From Tillus elongatus (taxonomy: Eukaryota > Arthropoda > Insecta > Coleoptera > Cleridae), in assembly GCA_964006375.1 (NCBI GenBank), contig OZ023269.1:65924029-65988028 (forward strand): DNA of 64,000 nucleotides. Reading direction: 5' to 3'. A program made the translations under genes and the position numbers. This document shows positions 52,688-64,000 of this stretch, piece by piece. The number at the start of each line of letters is the position of its first letter. Within the stretch, counting starts at the first letter, position 1. The notes beneath the pieces were generated by a model. The model did not search any database. It saw only the letters and a list, made by a program, of their open reading frames with translations, and was not told the origin of the DNA.

Positions 52688-53708
52688 ACTGAAGATCAAC
52701 TCAGGCTTCAGGGGTCACTGCAAAATTCAGGAGATCGCGAAGGAGCCCATGCTTGAAATGAGGTCAGACTTCGCGAGCCCGCGAATGTGCAGAGAAAACA
52801 ACTTTACAGTGGAAATCCCTGACCGCGAGGCATGGCGGGAGGAGACGCCGGGCTTACCATGGGCCGCGCTCGTCTGGTTCACGGATGGATCCGGCGAAAA
52901 ACGTGGGACGGGGGCAGGTGTTTACTCGGAAGGACCGAGGGTAAGTCATAGTATTTCCCTCGGAGCCCATGCAACGGTGTTTCAGGTCGAGATGTACGCC
53001 ATCCTGCACTGTGTGCGGGAGAACAAGAGGAGGGGCTACACCAACAAGCGGATCCTCATAGCCACCGACAGCCAGGCAGCCCTTAAGATACTAAGTAGCC
53101 CACGGGTAAATTCCTGGCTGGTGAGTGAGTGCCGAGACGAGACGAGCGACCTGGCAGGGAAGAATTGGGTGACTCTCATCTGGGTGTCGGGTCACTCGGG
53201 GGTCAAAGGCAATGATGACAGTCTCGCGAAGAGAGGGTCAGCAGAACCATTTATGGGACCAGAACCGGCTCTGGGCGTGTCAAAGAGCACTGCCAGGGGA
53301 GCCATTAAGTCCTGGGTCAGAAACCAACACAAGGTGTACTGGGCGGACTGTCCAGGGCTCAGACATGGGAAGTCAATAATTGACGGACCCAGTTCAAAGA
53401 AAGCTGTGGAGCTGCTAAATCTAAGCAGAGGACAGCTCAGAAACACAACAGGTCTCTTGACGGGACACATGGCCGTCAAGAAACACCTGCATAAAATGAG
53501 GCGGTTCGAAGGGGACCTCGCATGCAGACTCTGCGGCAAGGGGGAGGAATCAGCCCAGCACATCTTGTGCGAGTGTAAAGCTCTGGACCGCAAAAGACAA
53601 CTGATCTACGGTCAGTCTAGACCGGAGACAGAGCAATATAAAACTTCACCCTACCAATCGCTCTGCAGATTAGTTCAAGGCACAGTGATTTTGGAATGGG
53701 TGGAGTAA
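52641..53708 (+). pseudogene. LINE RNase H and C-terminal zinc region
   Basis: ALVWFTDGSGEKRGTGAGVY (D), TVFQVEMYAIL (E), LIATDSQAAL (D) and LIWVSGHSGVKGNDDSLAKRGS (H, D) give a full set of RNase H residues. The end has CRLCGKGEESAQHILCEC, the C2HC knuckle typical of LINE C-termini. It overlaps the RT frame by 47 nt in a different register. Confidence 0.88.
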
Positions 53709-53806
53709 GACTAAGGGTATGCACAATCAACCAAAGGTTGCAGTGCTATCGGGGCGGCAAGGCCGCGGACGAGCCCTGAGGGATCAAAAAAAAGGGGGGG
53801 ATCAAT

Positions 53807-54540
53807 TGTGATATGACCTCAAAGTTATAAGGTACCTCGAAGTATTATTATTGTAAACAGTACTTATCAGTAATACATTGATAAGTAACTCTTCGCTTTT
53901 TGCGGCATTCCAAAAAAACTTGGAAACAGAGGGGTATTTTAATTGTTAATTCTTCACTTGCCATTTCTTATTAATCTAATATATCTGATTATTATAATAA
54001 TTATAACAGGACAATCCAACTTAGAATACATAATTGTTTTATTATTCCGCAAAACAAAAAGAATTGTTTATGGTATGACAAACAATAATAAATACTAAAT
54101 ACAATTTGTTGTGTTCGGTTGATATGCACCACCATCCCTCGAGCATTGAGGAAGATCGACTTTTAATGGAGTAATAACGTCACTGTCCGATGTCAGTTCG
54201 ATCGCTGAAAGATTTTCGAGCGGCGAATCTAAACCGCTATTACTGATTGCTGACTGACTCACATTAGCAGTTTTTGGCGGTCCCTAACTTTTCAAACTAT
54301 TCCAAACTGCAGTTATCTTAAAGTTAACCATCCATAACTGACAGCTGTCAAGTAATGACAGACGTATGTCATCTAATGCGAAATGCTAAGACACCAATAA
54401 CGATTATTACGTTTAATAATTGATTTTTGTTTAGGAATCTTACAGATGACAATATACATCACTCTTCTCTCTTCCTCTCCTTCCCAGTAGACCATATAGA
54501 TGGTATTAGTATGTGCTGAGCTGTTAAACGACAACGCCAT

Positions 54541-54542
<2 letters not shown>
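53807..54542. other. No recognisable gene
   Basis: AT-rich single-copy-looking sequence; nothing to annotate beyond weak CTGTCA words at about 54344. Confidence 0.45.

Positions 54543-54629
<87 letters not shown>
54543..54629. repeat. (TA)n microsatellite
   Basis: About 43 TA units, ending 92 bp before the mariner. Confidence 0.97.
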
Positions 54630-54632
<3 letters not shown>

Positions 54633-54723
54633 CAATATTATTAGCTTTACTCGTTTGCATACGGCGTGTGTGTGTGTGTTTAAATTCCATTCTTAAAAGC
54701 ATTGAGTACCCCCCTCGCATATA

Positions 54724-55395
54724 CAGGGTAGCCCATTATTCTGGGATTCCTCGATATCTCCTAAGCTATTCAAGTTATCAAAAAAATTAAAAACAAAGGT
54801 TGCTTTGTTTTTGAAGGTGCATAACCTACAATTATTTTAAACTATACAGTATGTCCCATAAGTCACCGGCAGCATGCAACTTTGATATTTTAAATGGAAC
54901 ACCCTATATATTATTACATATTTCGATCCTACGTAAAATTTCAATGTTACTTTATATAAAGTACTATATGTCATAAATCAATTGTTTTTGAGTTATTCAA
55001 TTTTTTCAAAAAAAATTGACACTTGCACAGGTTTGTAAAAAACCTAATACTTCCTCTGCAAACAAAGATATCAAGATGTTTCTTGTGGTAAGCTTAAGCC
55101 TAATATTCCTTAACTACGGATAAAATGTTATCCTTCGATTTCCAATATACAGGGTGTTTATCTAGACTGTTCACTTTGTCATATTTCAGACGCTAAAAAC
55201 TATTTTTTTTTCAAATGAAACACCCTGTATATTTTTTCTGAATCTTATAGAGAATTCAATACTGCATCGATATATGGTGCATACTATACACCTATTACAT
55301 ATGGTTTTAAGGTTGGAATCAACTCTTTATTTTATTGGGTCGAATTAAATAATCTGTAATTAATTAGTGGGCTTTGACATTATTTGGTCAATTTA

Positions 55396-55492
<97 letters not shown>

Positions 55493-55611
55493 TTATTATA
55501 GTATAATTTTTATATTATTATTATTGGATAACTCAATGCCTCGAAGGCCTATTCTAGTAAACAACCTTATGTACTTACCTTTTATTAAGGAAGGGTCAAT
55601 GGAAAAAGATG
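54724..55611. repeat. Left TIR of the mariner element
   Basis: Imperfect reverse complement of 57047-57995. It includes tgtcccataagtcaccg, a near-palindromic zone with acagggtgtttatctaga, and, beyond the (ATT)n run, tcgaaggcctattctagt and cttatgtacttacctttt. Confidence 0.9.
55397..55491. repeat. (ATT)n microsatellite in the left TIR
   Basis: About 31 trinucleotide units, absent from the right TIR. Confidence 0.97.
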
Positions 55612-55834
55612 GGTGCCTCGAGCATTTTTAACTTATTCAATATGTAATATTCATATTCTCGAAGTAATAAATGTTTTACAAAACTACTATATTAGATTGT
55701 CTTTAAGTATTGTATTAAATATGTTAAACAATTAAATAGGGAGTTTACGGAAAATATCACTCATGATAAAATTATTTGAACTGGTAAACACTGTAATAAT
55801 TAAATAATAGTCAATATAATAATGTAACAGAAAA

Positions 55835-56899
55835 TTAATTAATGAAAGGCTCAAATGTATTTCCATTATGTTGTACACAAAGATTTAATCTCTTTATGAC
55901 ATTAGATCCTACATTCGACAACATTTCTGCAGTCACTAGCAAAAAGGCATTTCTTAGGCGTTGGTACATGTCTTCTCGTGTTGTTACAGGTGTATTATAA
56001 ACAGCATTTTTCACAAAACCCCAAAGGAAAAAGTCTAATTTACTAATATCAGGTGATCTCGCTGGCCACAGAGTCGTACCTCCTCGGCCAATCCATTTAT
56101 TTGGATACTTTTCATTTAGGAATTGAATAATGGGTCGAGTGAAATGCACTGGAGCCCCATCATGCTGAAACCACATGTCTCGCCTTATTTGCAAAGGAAT
56201 CTCCTCTAAGATATCGGGAAGAACAGTTCTTAAAAATCCTAAATACTGGGCACCAGTAAGACGTTCCTCAAAGAAGTGTGGTCCAATAAGGTAACGCCCA
56301 ATAATACCAGCCCATACATTTATGGTCCATCTATGCTGGTTATCAATTGCCAGTGTTACGTGGGGGTTTTCTGTTGCATAATGATGATAGTTGTGTCTAT
56401 TTAACAAACCATTGCTATGAAATGTACATTCGTCAGTGAATAATACTTTATCAAAGAAACTGACATTAGTATTCACTTTTTGGAGTGCCCATAGAGCAAA
56501 TGTAACCCTTAGCTGATGATCCTGATCACTTAAATATTGGGTGACACATACACGGTAGGGATGATACTTATTCTTTTTAATTATTCTTTGTACGGATGTG
56601 CTAGGAATGTCTAAGTTCTCACTCACATCCTTGGCGCTTCTTTGAGGTTCTTCTATTACAGCCAGCAATACATCTTCCTGTACAGCTTCAGTTAATACAG
56701 AGTTAGTTCCTTTATGTTTATTGTATGAAACGCTACCGTTTTCCTCAAATCTTTGCTTCAACTCTTGAAATGCAGTTTTTCTTGGCGATCTCCTTTCTGG
56801 ATACCGCTCCTTGTAAACCCTTGAAGCCAGAAAACAGTTCCTGTGGCACTCTCTTAATATAAATACCATATCTACAAGCTCTTCTTTACTGAAATTCAT
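55835..56899 (-). CDS. Mariner-type transposase, DD41D, intact
   Basis: ATG at 56899 gives about 354 uninterrupted residues. A helix-turn-helix N-terminus (MVFILRECHRNCFLASRVYKER, then STSVQRIIKKNK) is followed by a DDE/D core: FTDECTF (first D), MWFQHDGAPVHF (second D) and SPDISKLDFFLWG. Counting from the second Asp, 41 residues precede the Asp of KLDFF, hence DD41D, the spacing of the rosa-like group. All catalytic residues are present, so activity is possible. Confidence 0.92.
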   Translation of the reverse strand: MNFSKEELVDMVFILRECHRNCFLASRVYKERYPERRSPRKTAFQELKQRFEENGSVSYNKHKGTNSVLTEAVQEDVLLAVIEEPQRSAKDVSENLDIPSTSVQRIIKKNKYHPYRVCVTQYLSDQDHQLRVTFALWALQKVNTNVSFFDKVLFTDECTFHSNGLLNRHNYHHYATENPHVTLAIDNQHRWTINVWAGIIGRYLIGPHFFEERLTGAQYLGFLRTVLPDILEEIPLQIRRDMWFQHDGAPVHFTRPIIQFLNEKYPNKWIGRGGTTLWPARSPDISKLDFFLWGFVKNAVYNTPVTTREDMYQRLRNAFLLVTAEMLSNVGSNVIKRLNLCVQHNGNTFEPFIN

Positions 56900-57046
56900 T
56901 TTGATATGCACGGGTTGTTAATTACAAATAACAACACAAGTACTTGTTTTAAGTTTACATCGTCTGTCAGAATATTTTTGATTTGTCAAGTGTCATAGCC
57001 TACCTATTATGATTTATTAATTCATTTACAAACCATATATCTTTTT

Positions 57047-57992
57047 CAATTGACCTTTCCTTAATCAAAGGTAAGTACATAAGGTTGGTTATTAGAATAG
57101 GCCTCCGAGGCATTTTGTTTTCCAATAAAACGACGGAAATTCTAATAAATAAAATATTCACATTGTAATGTTAATTTTTTGCCAAGTCTCATGCAACTCC
57201 TATAAGACACATACAATATCTTAAGATCTTCTTTGCTGTCATAGATTCTTATTAAAACCTGTTTGACCTAAAATAATAAGTTATTACAAGTTCAACTGCC
57301 TATAAGAATATATGTTGATACTATTTGTTTGCCAAATTGACTAAATAATGTCAAAGCCTACTAATTAATTACAGACTTTCGACCCAATAAAATAAAAAGT
57401 TGATTCCAACCTTAAAACCATATGTAATAGGTGTATAGTATGCGCCATATATCGATGCAGAATTGAATTCTCTATAAGATTCAGAAAAATATACAGGGTG
57501 TTTCATTTGAAAAAAAAAGTTTTTAGCGTCTGAAATATGACAAAGCGAACAGTCTAGATAAACACCCTGTATATTGGAAATCGAAGGATAACATTTTATC
57601 CGTAGTTAAGAAATATTAAGCTTAAGCTTACAACAAGAAACATCTTGATATATTTGTTTGCAGAGGAAGTATTAGGTTTGTTGCAAACCTGTGCAAGTAT
57701 CAAAATTTTTTGAAAAAATTGAATAACTCAAAAACAATTAATTTATGACATATAGTACTTTATATAAAGTAACATTGAAATTTTACGTAGGATCGAAATA
57801 TGTAATAATATATAGGGTGTTCCATTTAAAATATCAAAGTTGCATGCTGCGGTGACTTATGGGACATGCTGTATAGTTTAAAATAATTTTAAGTTATGCA
57901 CCTTCAAAAACAAAGCAACTTTTGTTTTTAAATTTTTTTCATAACTTGAACAGCTTAGGAGATATCGAGGAATCCCAGAATAATGGGCTACC

Positions 57993-57995
<3 letters not shown>
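57047..57995. repeat. Right TIR of the mariner element
   Basis: Partner of 54724-55611. It lacks the (ATT)n tract and has instead about 200 bp of unrelated AT-rich sequence between the two matching zones. Confidence 0.9.

Positions 57996-58081
<86 letters not shown>
57996..58081. repeat. (TA)n microsatellite abutting the mariner
   Basis: Begins with the TA target duplication itself; about 43 units. Confidence 0.97.
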
Positions 58082-58085
<4 letters not shown>

Positions 58086-59700
58086 TATTCGCTTGGATGT
58101 TTTCTTTTGTGTGTGAATTTAATTCTGGTCCATGTTTTTATTAACCCTGTTTTATGGTCGGGAGGTATATAAATGAATGAAAACGCCCCAACAGTTACGG
58201 TCGAAGTTTTATAATTATGTCAGCCGGCAGACGTGAGCTCTGAGAGTCAGAGATAAGTCGGCGAAATTTCCAGAGGTCCATGGTAAATATACTAGGGTAC
58301 CTCGAGTATTCGACAGGCCACAGTGGGGTATTTTAATAAACGAAAATATTCCCGATGTAATTAAATTGTCTCGCATTATAAGGGTGATTTTAGTTAAAAA
58401 CAAAGCAATGCGTAAAATAACCACCGTCTGGATATTCTCGATAAGACAGGTCTGTTTAATGTCTCATATTGTGAAACAAACAAAAATAACATTCTCACGC
58501 ATTGTATGTAAAAGGTCAAACTTCATTGCCCAGACGGAGATCCACTTGTCTAGAGGCAGCTTAATTATCTTATCTTGACTGTCGAGTGCTTTTCTCTGGT
58601 GTTAAAGGGCACAAAAAGCACGTCTGGCTTATACAGACATCTGGCTAAATAATAAAGAATGGAATTTAATAGAGGGACACCTGCTGGCTGTATAACTATG
58701 TGAAATATGACATCTTAAAACTGCTAATATCTAGGGCAATACTAATGTAAATTATAGGTCATTGCAAATATGCTAATATTTACTGCAGAAAGGCAACAGG
58801 CGAAATTCCGATAGAAAGAGAGAATGTCTTTTGCCGTCTGAAGTTCTTAAATGTCATTATAATCGCATCCACGAGTATTATTAGCTATGTGATAATTATT
58901 TTTGCAGTGTCATTTTCTCTTCCGAAACTTCCACGAATTTAGTTCTTGAGTGGGCAGGCATTTGAACGTCATCTATCAGTCGATATTTTCGTTGTAAATA
59001 AACGAGAAGCACAGAAGTATATTTCATTTACAAATCGTTTTCCCAGCATGTTCACATGACCACAGGGCTTGCACTGATTAAATACAGACTATATCGGCGA
59101 TGGGCTGTCCTGCAACACCTTAGGCATTTGGAAAATCTAATTTGAAAAGGAAAAGTAATTTTAACTTGTATTACAGTCGTATGTCAAATAAGTTCACATA
59201 TAAAAATAAAACAGGACACGAAACATTTTATGTACATTTTTATTAACGTAAGAGATTTTAATATTGCTTTGGTGTCATATGCACAATGAGGACATTATTC
59301 TGTGTTTTGCTTATTAAGAGTGTGTACGCAGCATACTATTATTATTTACATAGATTTAAGGTGTCATTGCATAAATATAAATGCCGGCAACGAGCGAATT
59401 AACAGCAAGTAAGGGTGCACAGGTAAACTTGCAGAATGGGTTTCACAAGTTGAGTAATGAATGTTTACAATTGTAATTTAAACAAATAAAAAAAAAAAAT
59501 GATAATAATAATAAGCTCTGAAAACAGTGTGTACAGGAGGATTTCTATGTGGGACGTGTACACATGATAGAGGGGAGGCACGCTACAAATCATAAGCGGG
59601 ACGCAATAAGGTCGATTATGGTACAAACGTTTGAAATGCTGTCGACTTTAACAACAGGGCCTGCATTATAATTCATTACACGGGAAGGGGAATGAAACCG
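58082..59700. other. No recognisable gene
   Basis: AT-rich sequence; short frames (for example 58215-58578) lack motifs and overlap each other on both strands. Nothing supported. Confidence 0.45.
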
Positions 59701-59701
59701 A

Positions 59702-59737
59702 TATAAATACGCGGATGATTTCAGGCTAGAATCAGAC
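59702..59737 (+). promoter_or_regulatory. TATA/initiator core promoter before the 112-bp array
   Basis: TATAAATA (59702-59709) is 32 bp before the A (59734) of TCAGAC, an arthropod-type arrangement. It points into the repeat array. Confidence 0.5.
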
Positions 59738-59767
59738 ATTCTTTGGTCTTCAAAGAGTGTCCTCCTC

Positions 59768-60445
59768 CGGGAACCTACCTTGTCCAGAAGAGTATATCTT
59801 GTAATACACACTAAGTTGCCAGGACACGCGCACTGGTGCAAAAGCAGGAAAACTCGACTGGTCCTCCTTTTCGCGATATTCAAAACCTACCTTGTCCAGA
59901 AGAGTATATCTTGTAATACACACCAAGCTGCCAGGACACGCGCACTGGTGCAAAAGCAGGAAAACTCGACTGGTCCTCCTTTTCGCGATATTCAAAACCT
60001 ACCTTGTCCAGAAGGGTATATCTTGTAATACACACCAAGTTGCCAGGACACGCGCACTGGTGCAAAAGCAGGAAAACTCGACTGGTCCTCCTTTTCGCGA
60101 TATTCAAAACCTACCTTGTCCCGAAGAGTATATCTTGTAATACACACCAAGCTGCCAGGACACGCGCACTGGTGCAAAAGCAGGAAAACTCGACTGGTCC
60201 TCCTTTTCGCGATATTCAAAACCTACCTTGTCCAGAAGGGTATATCTTGTAATACACACCAAGCTGCCAGGACACGCGCACTGGTGCAAAAGCAGGAAAA
60301 CTCGACTGGTCCTCCTTTTCGCGATATTCAAAACCTACCCTGACTCGAAGGGTAAGTTTGTGGCAAACGCCAAGTGCAGGAATCCGCACAAAAGTGTTAA
60401 AACGGAGAACTCGGCTAGCATTCCTCGCGAGACAACCGCCCACAA
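59768..60445. repeat. Tandem array of 112-bp units (five close, one diverged)
   Basis: cctaccttgtccagaag recurs every 112 bp from about 59776 (then 59888, 60000, 60112, 60224), each unit ending ctggtcctccttttcgcgat. A sixth, diverged unit starts at about 60338 (cctaccctgactcgaag). Units have few stops on either strand, giving overlapping 75-82 codon frames, but 112 is not a multiple of three, so a repeat protein would change register each unit. Confidence 0.88.
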
Positions 60446-60612
60446 TACTAGGGAACTTGCAAAGCACCAAATACTAGTGCCAAATTCCCACACGCGGTAA
60501 AAGAGGCAGGGGATCTTCTTTCTCTGGAAAACCTCCACCTCGCCTCAGTGCAAGGAAATACCTGACGCAGTTCTATTTCTCGGGTCTGCTCTTTCCTATC
60601 CGGAAACCCAGA

Positions 60613-60718
60613 ATGTGGGAACCGTCCCCTCCGTTAGGCGAACCCCAGGATACGAGCAGCCGCCCCCGAGTGGAGACCATGCAGCAGCCTGACAGACCGG
60701 AAAAGGATGCATCAGACG
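60613..60718 (+). CDS. Possible first coding exon after the array
   Basis: An ATG at 60613 opens a GC-richer frame (EPSPPLGEPQDTSSRP, then MQQPDRPEKDASD) that runs to a consensus donor, G|GTGAGT at 60719-60724. With the promoter at 59702 this would give a transcript whose leader is the 112-bp array. No family recognised; could be the 5' end of an LTR or LINE element. Confidence 0.3.
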
Positions 60719-60799
60719 GTGAGTTGAACATTGTTATGATTCGTACCGATGATCCTGTAGATTTCCCGGCCTTGAGCAAAATTTGCGTGCCTTGAAAGT

Positions 60800-63217
60800 G
60801 CTATCTAGGAGCAAGGGGTGCTATGGGGTAGTCGTAATAGTACAGGGTCGATACTTTCATTAAACTTGGTGCCTCAAAAATTATTCTTAAGGGAAATCAT
60901 TAATGCATTTAAATATTGTCAAAATTTAACTTGTGCAACCTGATCATGAGTTTTGTGGGTTTGCCTGTCCGTACACTATTTAAAGGAATTATTATTTGAT
61001 GTAAATTAAAACTTTAAAGCTGGAATGTTATTTGCCTTAATTTTAAGCAGGAAAATAATATGTATATTTAAAATGTTGCCAAGCCTAGTGTATTTAAATT
61101 AAGTGAAACACTGAGAGTTTATGTAGTCATTTTAGGGTTGCCAGAGTTATTTTTGATTAAAATCAATATCTAGAATAATATGTGTTTGCATCCTGTGTAG
61201 ACATTTATCACACGTTGCCAGATTTAATTAGCTTAAAAATTGAAATCATGAACATTACCAGCTGATGTTTATGGGTAAGTTTTGCTCCTACCAAATAGCA
61301 CTTAGTATGTGTGTGTTAGTTTCGTGTGCCTTATAACAATTATAATGTAAAATTTGCACCTATTGACGTAAAAGTGTAGTAGTTACTAAAAGGTTGAAAT
61401 GTTTCGGCCCGATTATAATGTTTGTTAGTTTTAAGTATTAATATTTGTGTGTCCAGTGCTTTGAATCTCCGAGCTAGACATCTTGGTCGCGGGGGTGAAA
61501 CTCTCCGAGTTACGAAACTTGAAATTACGAACCGAAAATGACTTATATATACAAGTAAAGAATCTGAATACATATTTTATTCCATGCCGGCATTTTGAAC
61601 CTGAAACTTAAAGCCAAATAAAAGGGGGGATATGTCTTGAAGTAAAAATACAGAATTTGAGATTTAAAAAAAAACCAAAAATAAGGGAAAAAATATGTCT
61701 TGAAACAGAAATTGAATTTGTAATGAAACATGAAAGTGGAATATGTCTTGAAGTAAAATACTGAATCTGAAACTAGAATCCAAACATGAACAGGGAAACA
61801 TATTAAAATTAGAATACTGAATCTGAGATTTAAATCGAAGTAATTTCCTAGGTATGATGTGGTATGCATTTTTGTAGTTTAGTAAGGTCCGTAAAATGAG
61901 CCTTCATGGCATGGCATTGCTTCCCCTGATGCGTGACAAAATTTGTACAATGTCCAACCCGCACTTCTGTCTTCAAGGGACATCCAGGCGAAGTTTCACT
62001 CCATGAAGTGCAAATTTCGACCAAGACCCATAGGGCACCCACGACGTGAAAGTCGACGCGTTTTACAAACAAATTAGGCATGATTGGTGTGAAATAGCAG
62101 CCTGGAGGTCCATAAGTCACTTCAATTCGCGCATATGGTTTCCGCATTGAGGGAAGTGAACGGAAGTCTAGGGTTATTCTTATCAGTAGAGTCGAGCTTA
62201 TGAAAAATATAAAAACATAGGATAACCTCCCCATCACGTACACTGCAGCGTGCTATGTAATTTTTCTGGGTGAAGCAAATGCCGCCTAGGTGAATTTCCC
62301 GCTTCTTGAAGTGCTAAATTCCGATATAAAAAAGACTCATAGAGCAGGCCCTGAAGAGCCACGCGAGATTAAATACATTAAGCATAATAGAAAATGGGAA
62401 AGGCAGCCTAGGCGCGTAATACTGCAAGGCAACGGAATAAATTGAAAATTCATGCATTTACGTGAAGAGAAGTGTGCAACATGCCGGACGGATGAGCATC
62501 AGGCTTCCACTGCGTTGTGTGTCCTGGTTCCAGTAAAACAAAAACAAAAATGAAATAAAAAAAAGGGAAAATCTGAAAACAAAACATAAATATTATCTCT
62601 ATCTTCTTTTCACTAATCGCACGCCACGGGATCAGGACGCGCGGGGTTGTGGAGCTTCTGAAATGCTCATCAGCTGTTCGTCTTCGATAGTAGACAACGG
62701 GTATTGCATTGCCACATCTGTAGTAGTAGCGATAAAGGGGGGTTTGGTTCGGAATCATCTGTTTCAAGGAAGCGCCGAGGTGTCTAGCTGGGCAACTTAA
62801 CCTTTGTATTAAATGGAACCTGGTTTTATGCAATATATCCAGTTAAAAGAACGATTGTGTTTCCTTTCTCTGTCTCTTTCTCACCATCCTCAATTCATGG
62901 CTAGAACTTTCGGTTACTAAGACTACATAGGGTCCAGTGGATGATCATAGGCCAAAGTTACTTGTAATAGTGACCCAGATAACTGTGAGACGCGGGTGAA
63001 AGACGTGTGTAAGGTAGGTGATTCTCACTCGCTCTTTCACTGGGCGTGTATATGTTTAGTAGAATCGGAGCCCAGTGGCGGAGATGATGGAGCGTTTATT
63101 CACATGCTGCACCAACTTTTGTTATTAACAACAGTGCTTTTATACGTTATATTAAAGTGTCATTAAGTAAGGGGGGGTACGTGTTTTAAATAATAAAGGG
63201 AGAAAAAGGGGGGTATT

Positions 63218-63220
<3 letters not shown>
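60800..63220. other. No recognisable gene; degenerate repeats
   Basis: At 61555-61840 the word atatgtcttgaa recurs (about 61629, 61694, 61741) with gaatctgagattta, a decayed tandem repeat. About 61960-62110 and 62280-62420 are two distantly similar segments (gccgcctaggtgaa / catccaggcgaag). ORFs on the minus strand lack domains. Confidence 0.4.

Positions 63221-63312
<92 letters not shown>
63221..63312. repeat. (TA)n microsatellite
   Basis: About 46 TA units. Confidence 0.97.
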
Positions 63313-63314
<2 letters not shown>

Positions 63315-63832
63315 TATTTGAATTTTTTACGTCATAGAATCTTAGTGAATATATTTTGTTCATCTTATTGAACACTTCTCGTCTTTCTTGCAAACAACCG
63401 GCTATATAACGATATCTAGGCCAACGTGTTATCTTTCTCTCTCCTATATTAATTACAAACACGACTTTTATTAAGATGTTTTTACTTAACCGTATGTAAA
63501 TGAATATTTGTTTTGATATATAACCTCTCGGGTTTCTTTGTTTACTAGTAATATTCCAGAGGCTATCTATACAACGTGAAACCCTCTCTCCTCTCTTACA
63601 TTAATTGCAAACACAGTTCCGTAGCTATGAATTATTATGGTGTGTTTAATTAAGCCGATGCATTATTTGTTTTGATATATAAAACTAGGGTATTTTACTT
63701 AGTAAAAAACATATTTACTATAAATATACACATCGAAATGATAGACTGTTGTTACAGAAGTTATGAGTTATCGTACACCTATATATGTATTAACCCATTC
63801 CATCTTCTAATGTATGTGTCGCTAATACATAT

Positions 63833-64000
63833 TGTTACGTTCCACGGGGTTCTGGATTTGTTTCCTAACAAAACACAGCTTTTCAAACTACTATTTATTA
63901 TTACCAACTATTTTCCAACACCAGTGTCAACTAAAATATATATCTTCTCTATTATTACATGTCCATAGAACTATATTCCACTATCGCCTTCTATGATCGC
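63833..64000 (-). mobile_element. Start of another gypsy LTR of the copy A/B family, cut by the window edge
   Basis: TGTTACGTTCcACGGGGTTCT at 63833 and the following about 165 bp (cttttcaaactacta, ccaactattttccaacacc, gtccatagaactatattcc) match the LTR at 10933 and, less fully, 48233. Orientation is the same as copy A. The rest lies beyond 64000. Confidence 0.8.

Larger units (their letters stand above)
48608..53795 (+). mobile_element. Near full-length LINE (APE-RT-RNase H), GGGGGATCAAT target duplication
   Basis: GGGGGATCAAT occurs at 48597-48607 and 53796-53806, flanking 5.19 kb that ends in a short A8 tail (53786-53793). Contents: GC-rich 5' region with a weak ORF1 frame, endonuclease (50083-51324), RT (51365-52687) and RNase H (52641-53708). 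GC content is well above the surrounding DNA. The two frame changes between these parts make it inactive. Confidence 0.88.
54724..57995 (-). mobile_element. Tc1/mariner-superfamily (DD41D) transposon with TIRs of about 0.9 kb
   Basis: Both ends read CAGGGTAGCCCATTATTCTG from outside in and are flanked by TA (54722-54723, 57996-57997). The inverted repeats extend to about 55611 on the left and 57047 on the right, with gaps where the left holds an (ATT)n tract. Internal copies of atacagggtgt recur in the TIRs. The transposase is on the minus strand. Confidence 0.92.

Noticed and set aside
55374..55631. Leucine-repeat ORF
   Set aside because: Translation of the (ATT)n tract in the mariner TIR.
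59768..60445. CRISPR array
   Set aside because: Whole 112-bp units are conserved end to end, with no variable spacers.
59590..60470. Overlapping ORFs of 75-97 codons on both strands
   Set aside because: The same 112-bp repeat read repeatedly; register changes each unit, both strands equally open.

Overview
The window is eukaryotic, AT-rich and almost entirely made of mobile DNA. Piggybac, DD41D mariner, gypsy, Penelope-like, RNase H-type LINE and THAP/DDE_Tnp_4 remnants, several long (TA)n arrays, and TATA/initiator promoters of the arthropod TCAGT type together suggest an insect nuclear genome. I cannot name the species, and I see no convincing complete host gene.

The centrepiece is 15549-35414, a Polinton/Maverick (adintovirus-like) integrated virus-like element. 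It has terminal inverted repeats (TIRs) of about 0.77 kb and a 6-bp target duplication (AGTTCC / AGTCCC). It sits inside the pol region of a minus-strand gypsy retrotransposon (copy A) and splits it into 10933-15548 and 35415-39115. Inside the element is a younger, apparently intact piggyBac (27033-29344, TTAA on both sides). Without piggyBac the element is about 17.5 kb, normal for Polintons. From left to right it carries: an orphan protein resembling only the N-terminal part of Polinton DNA polymerase B, fused to zinc fingers; an unknown protein; integrase; a tail-fibre-like protein; a DUF8207-like protein; packaging ATPase; a phospholipase A2-domain minor capsid protein; adenain-like protease; penton-like and hexon-like capsid proteins; a conserved small protein; (piggyBac); a membrane protein; an unknown paralogue of the left-arm protein; two tandem related unknown proteins; and a secreted matrix metalloproteinase (MMP). 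I see no polymerase or exonuclease core. The morphogenesis genes (ATPase, PLA2, penton, MCP) are open. Integrase, tail-fibre, DUF8207 and MMP each carry one or two frame breaks.

The genes look individually promoted. At least eight have a TATA-like box 25-36 bp from an (N)(C/T)AGT initiator, and ATPase and PLA2 share one central TATA used in both directions. Baculovirus-hr-like repeats with TGATGTCA/TGACATCA palindromes occur near both arms in opposite orientation.

Flanks. 1-3000: decayed minus-strand LINE. 3019-4450: satellite of about 290-bp units. 5965-7255: broken THAP/DDE_Tnp_4 transposase. 7203-9006: tandem duplications, foldback DNA and nested palindromes. 10013-10349: Penelope-like GIY-YIG remnant. 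39116-48420: three more gypsy-type elements in both orientations (C plus; D minus with LTR pair and AACCA duplication; B minus). 48608-53795: near full-length LINE with an 11-bp target duplication. 54724-57995: mariner with TIRs of about 0.9 kb and an intact transposase. 59702-60445: TATA/initiator promoter followed by an array of 112-bp repeats. 63833-64000: start of another gypsy LTR.
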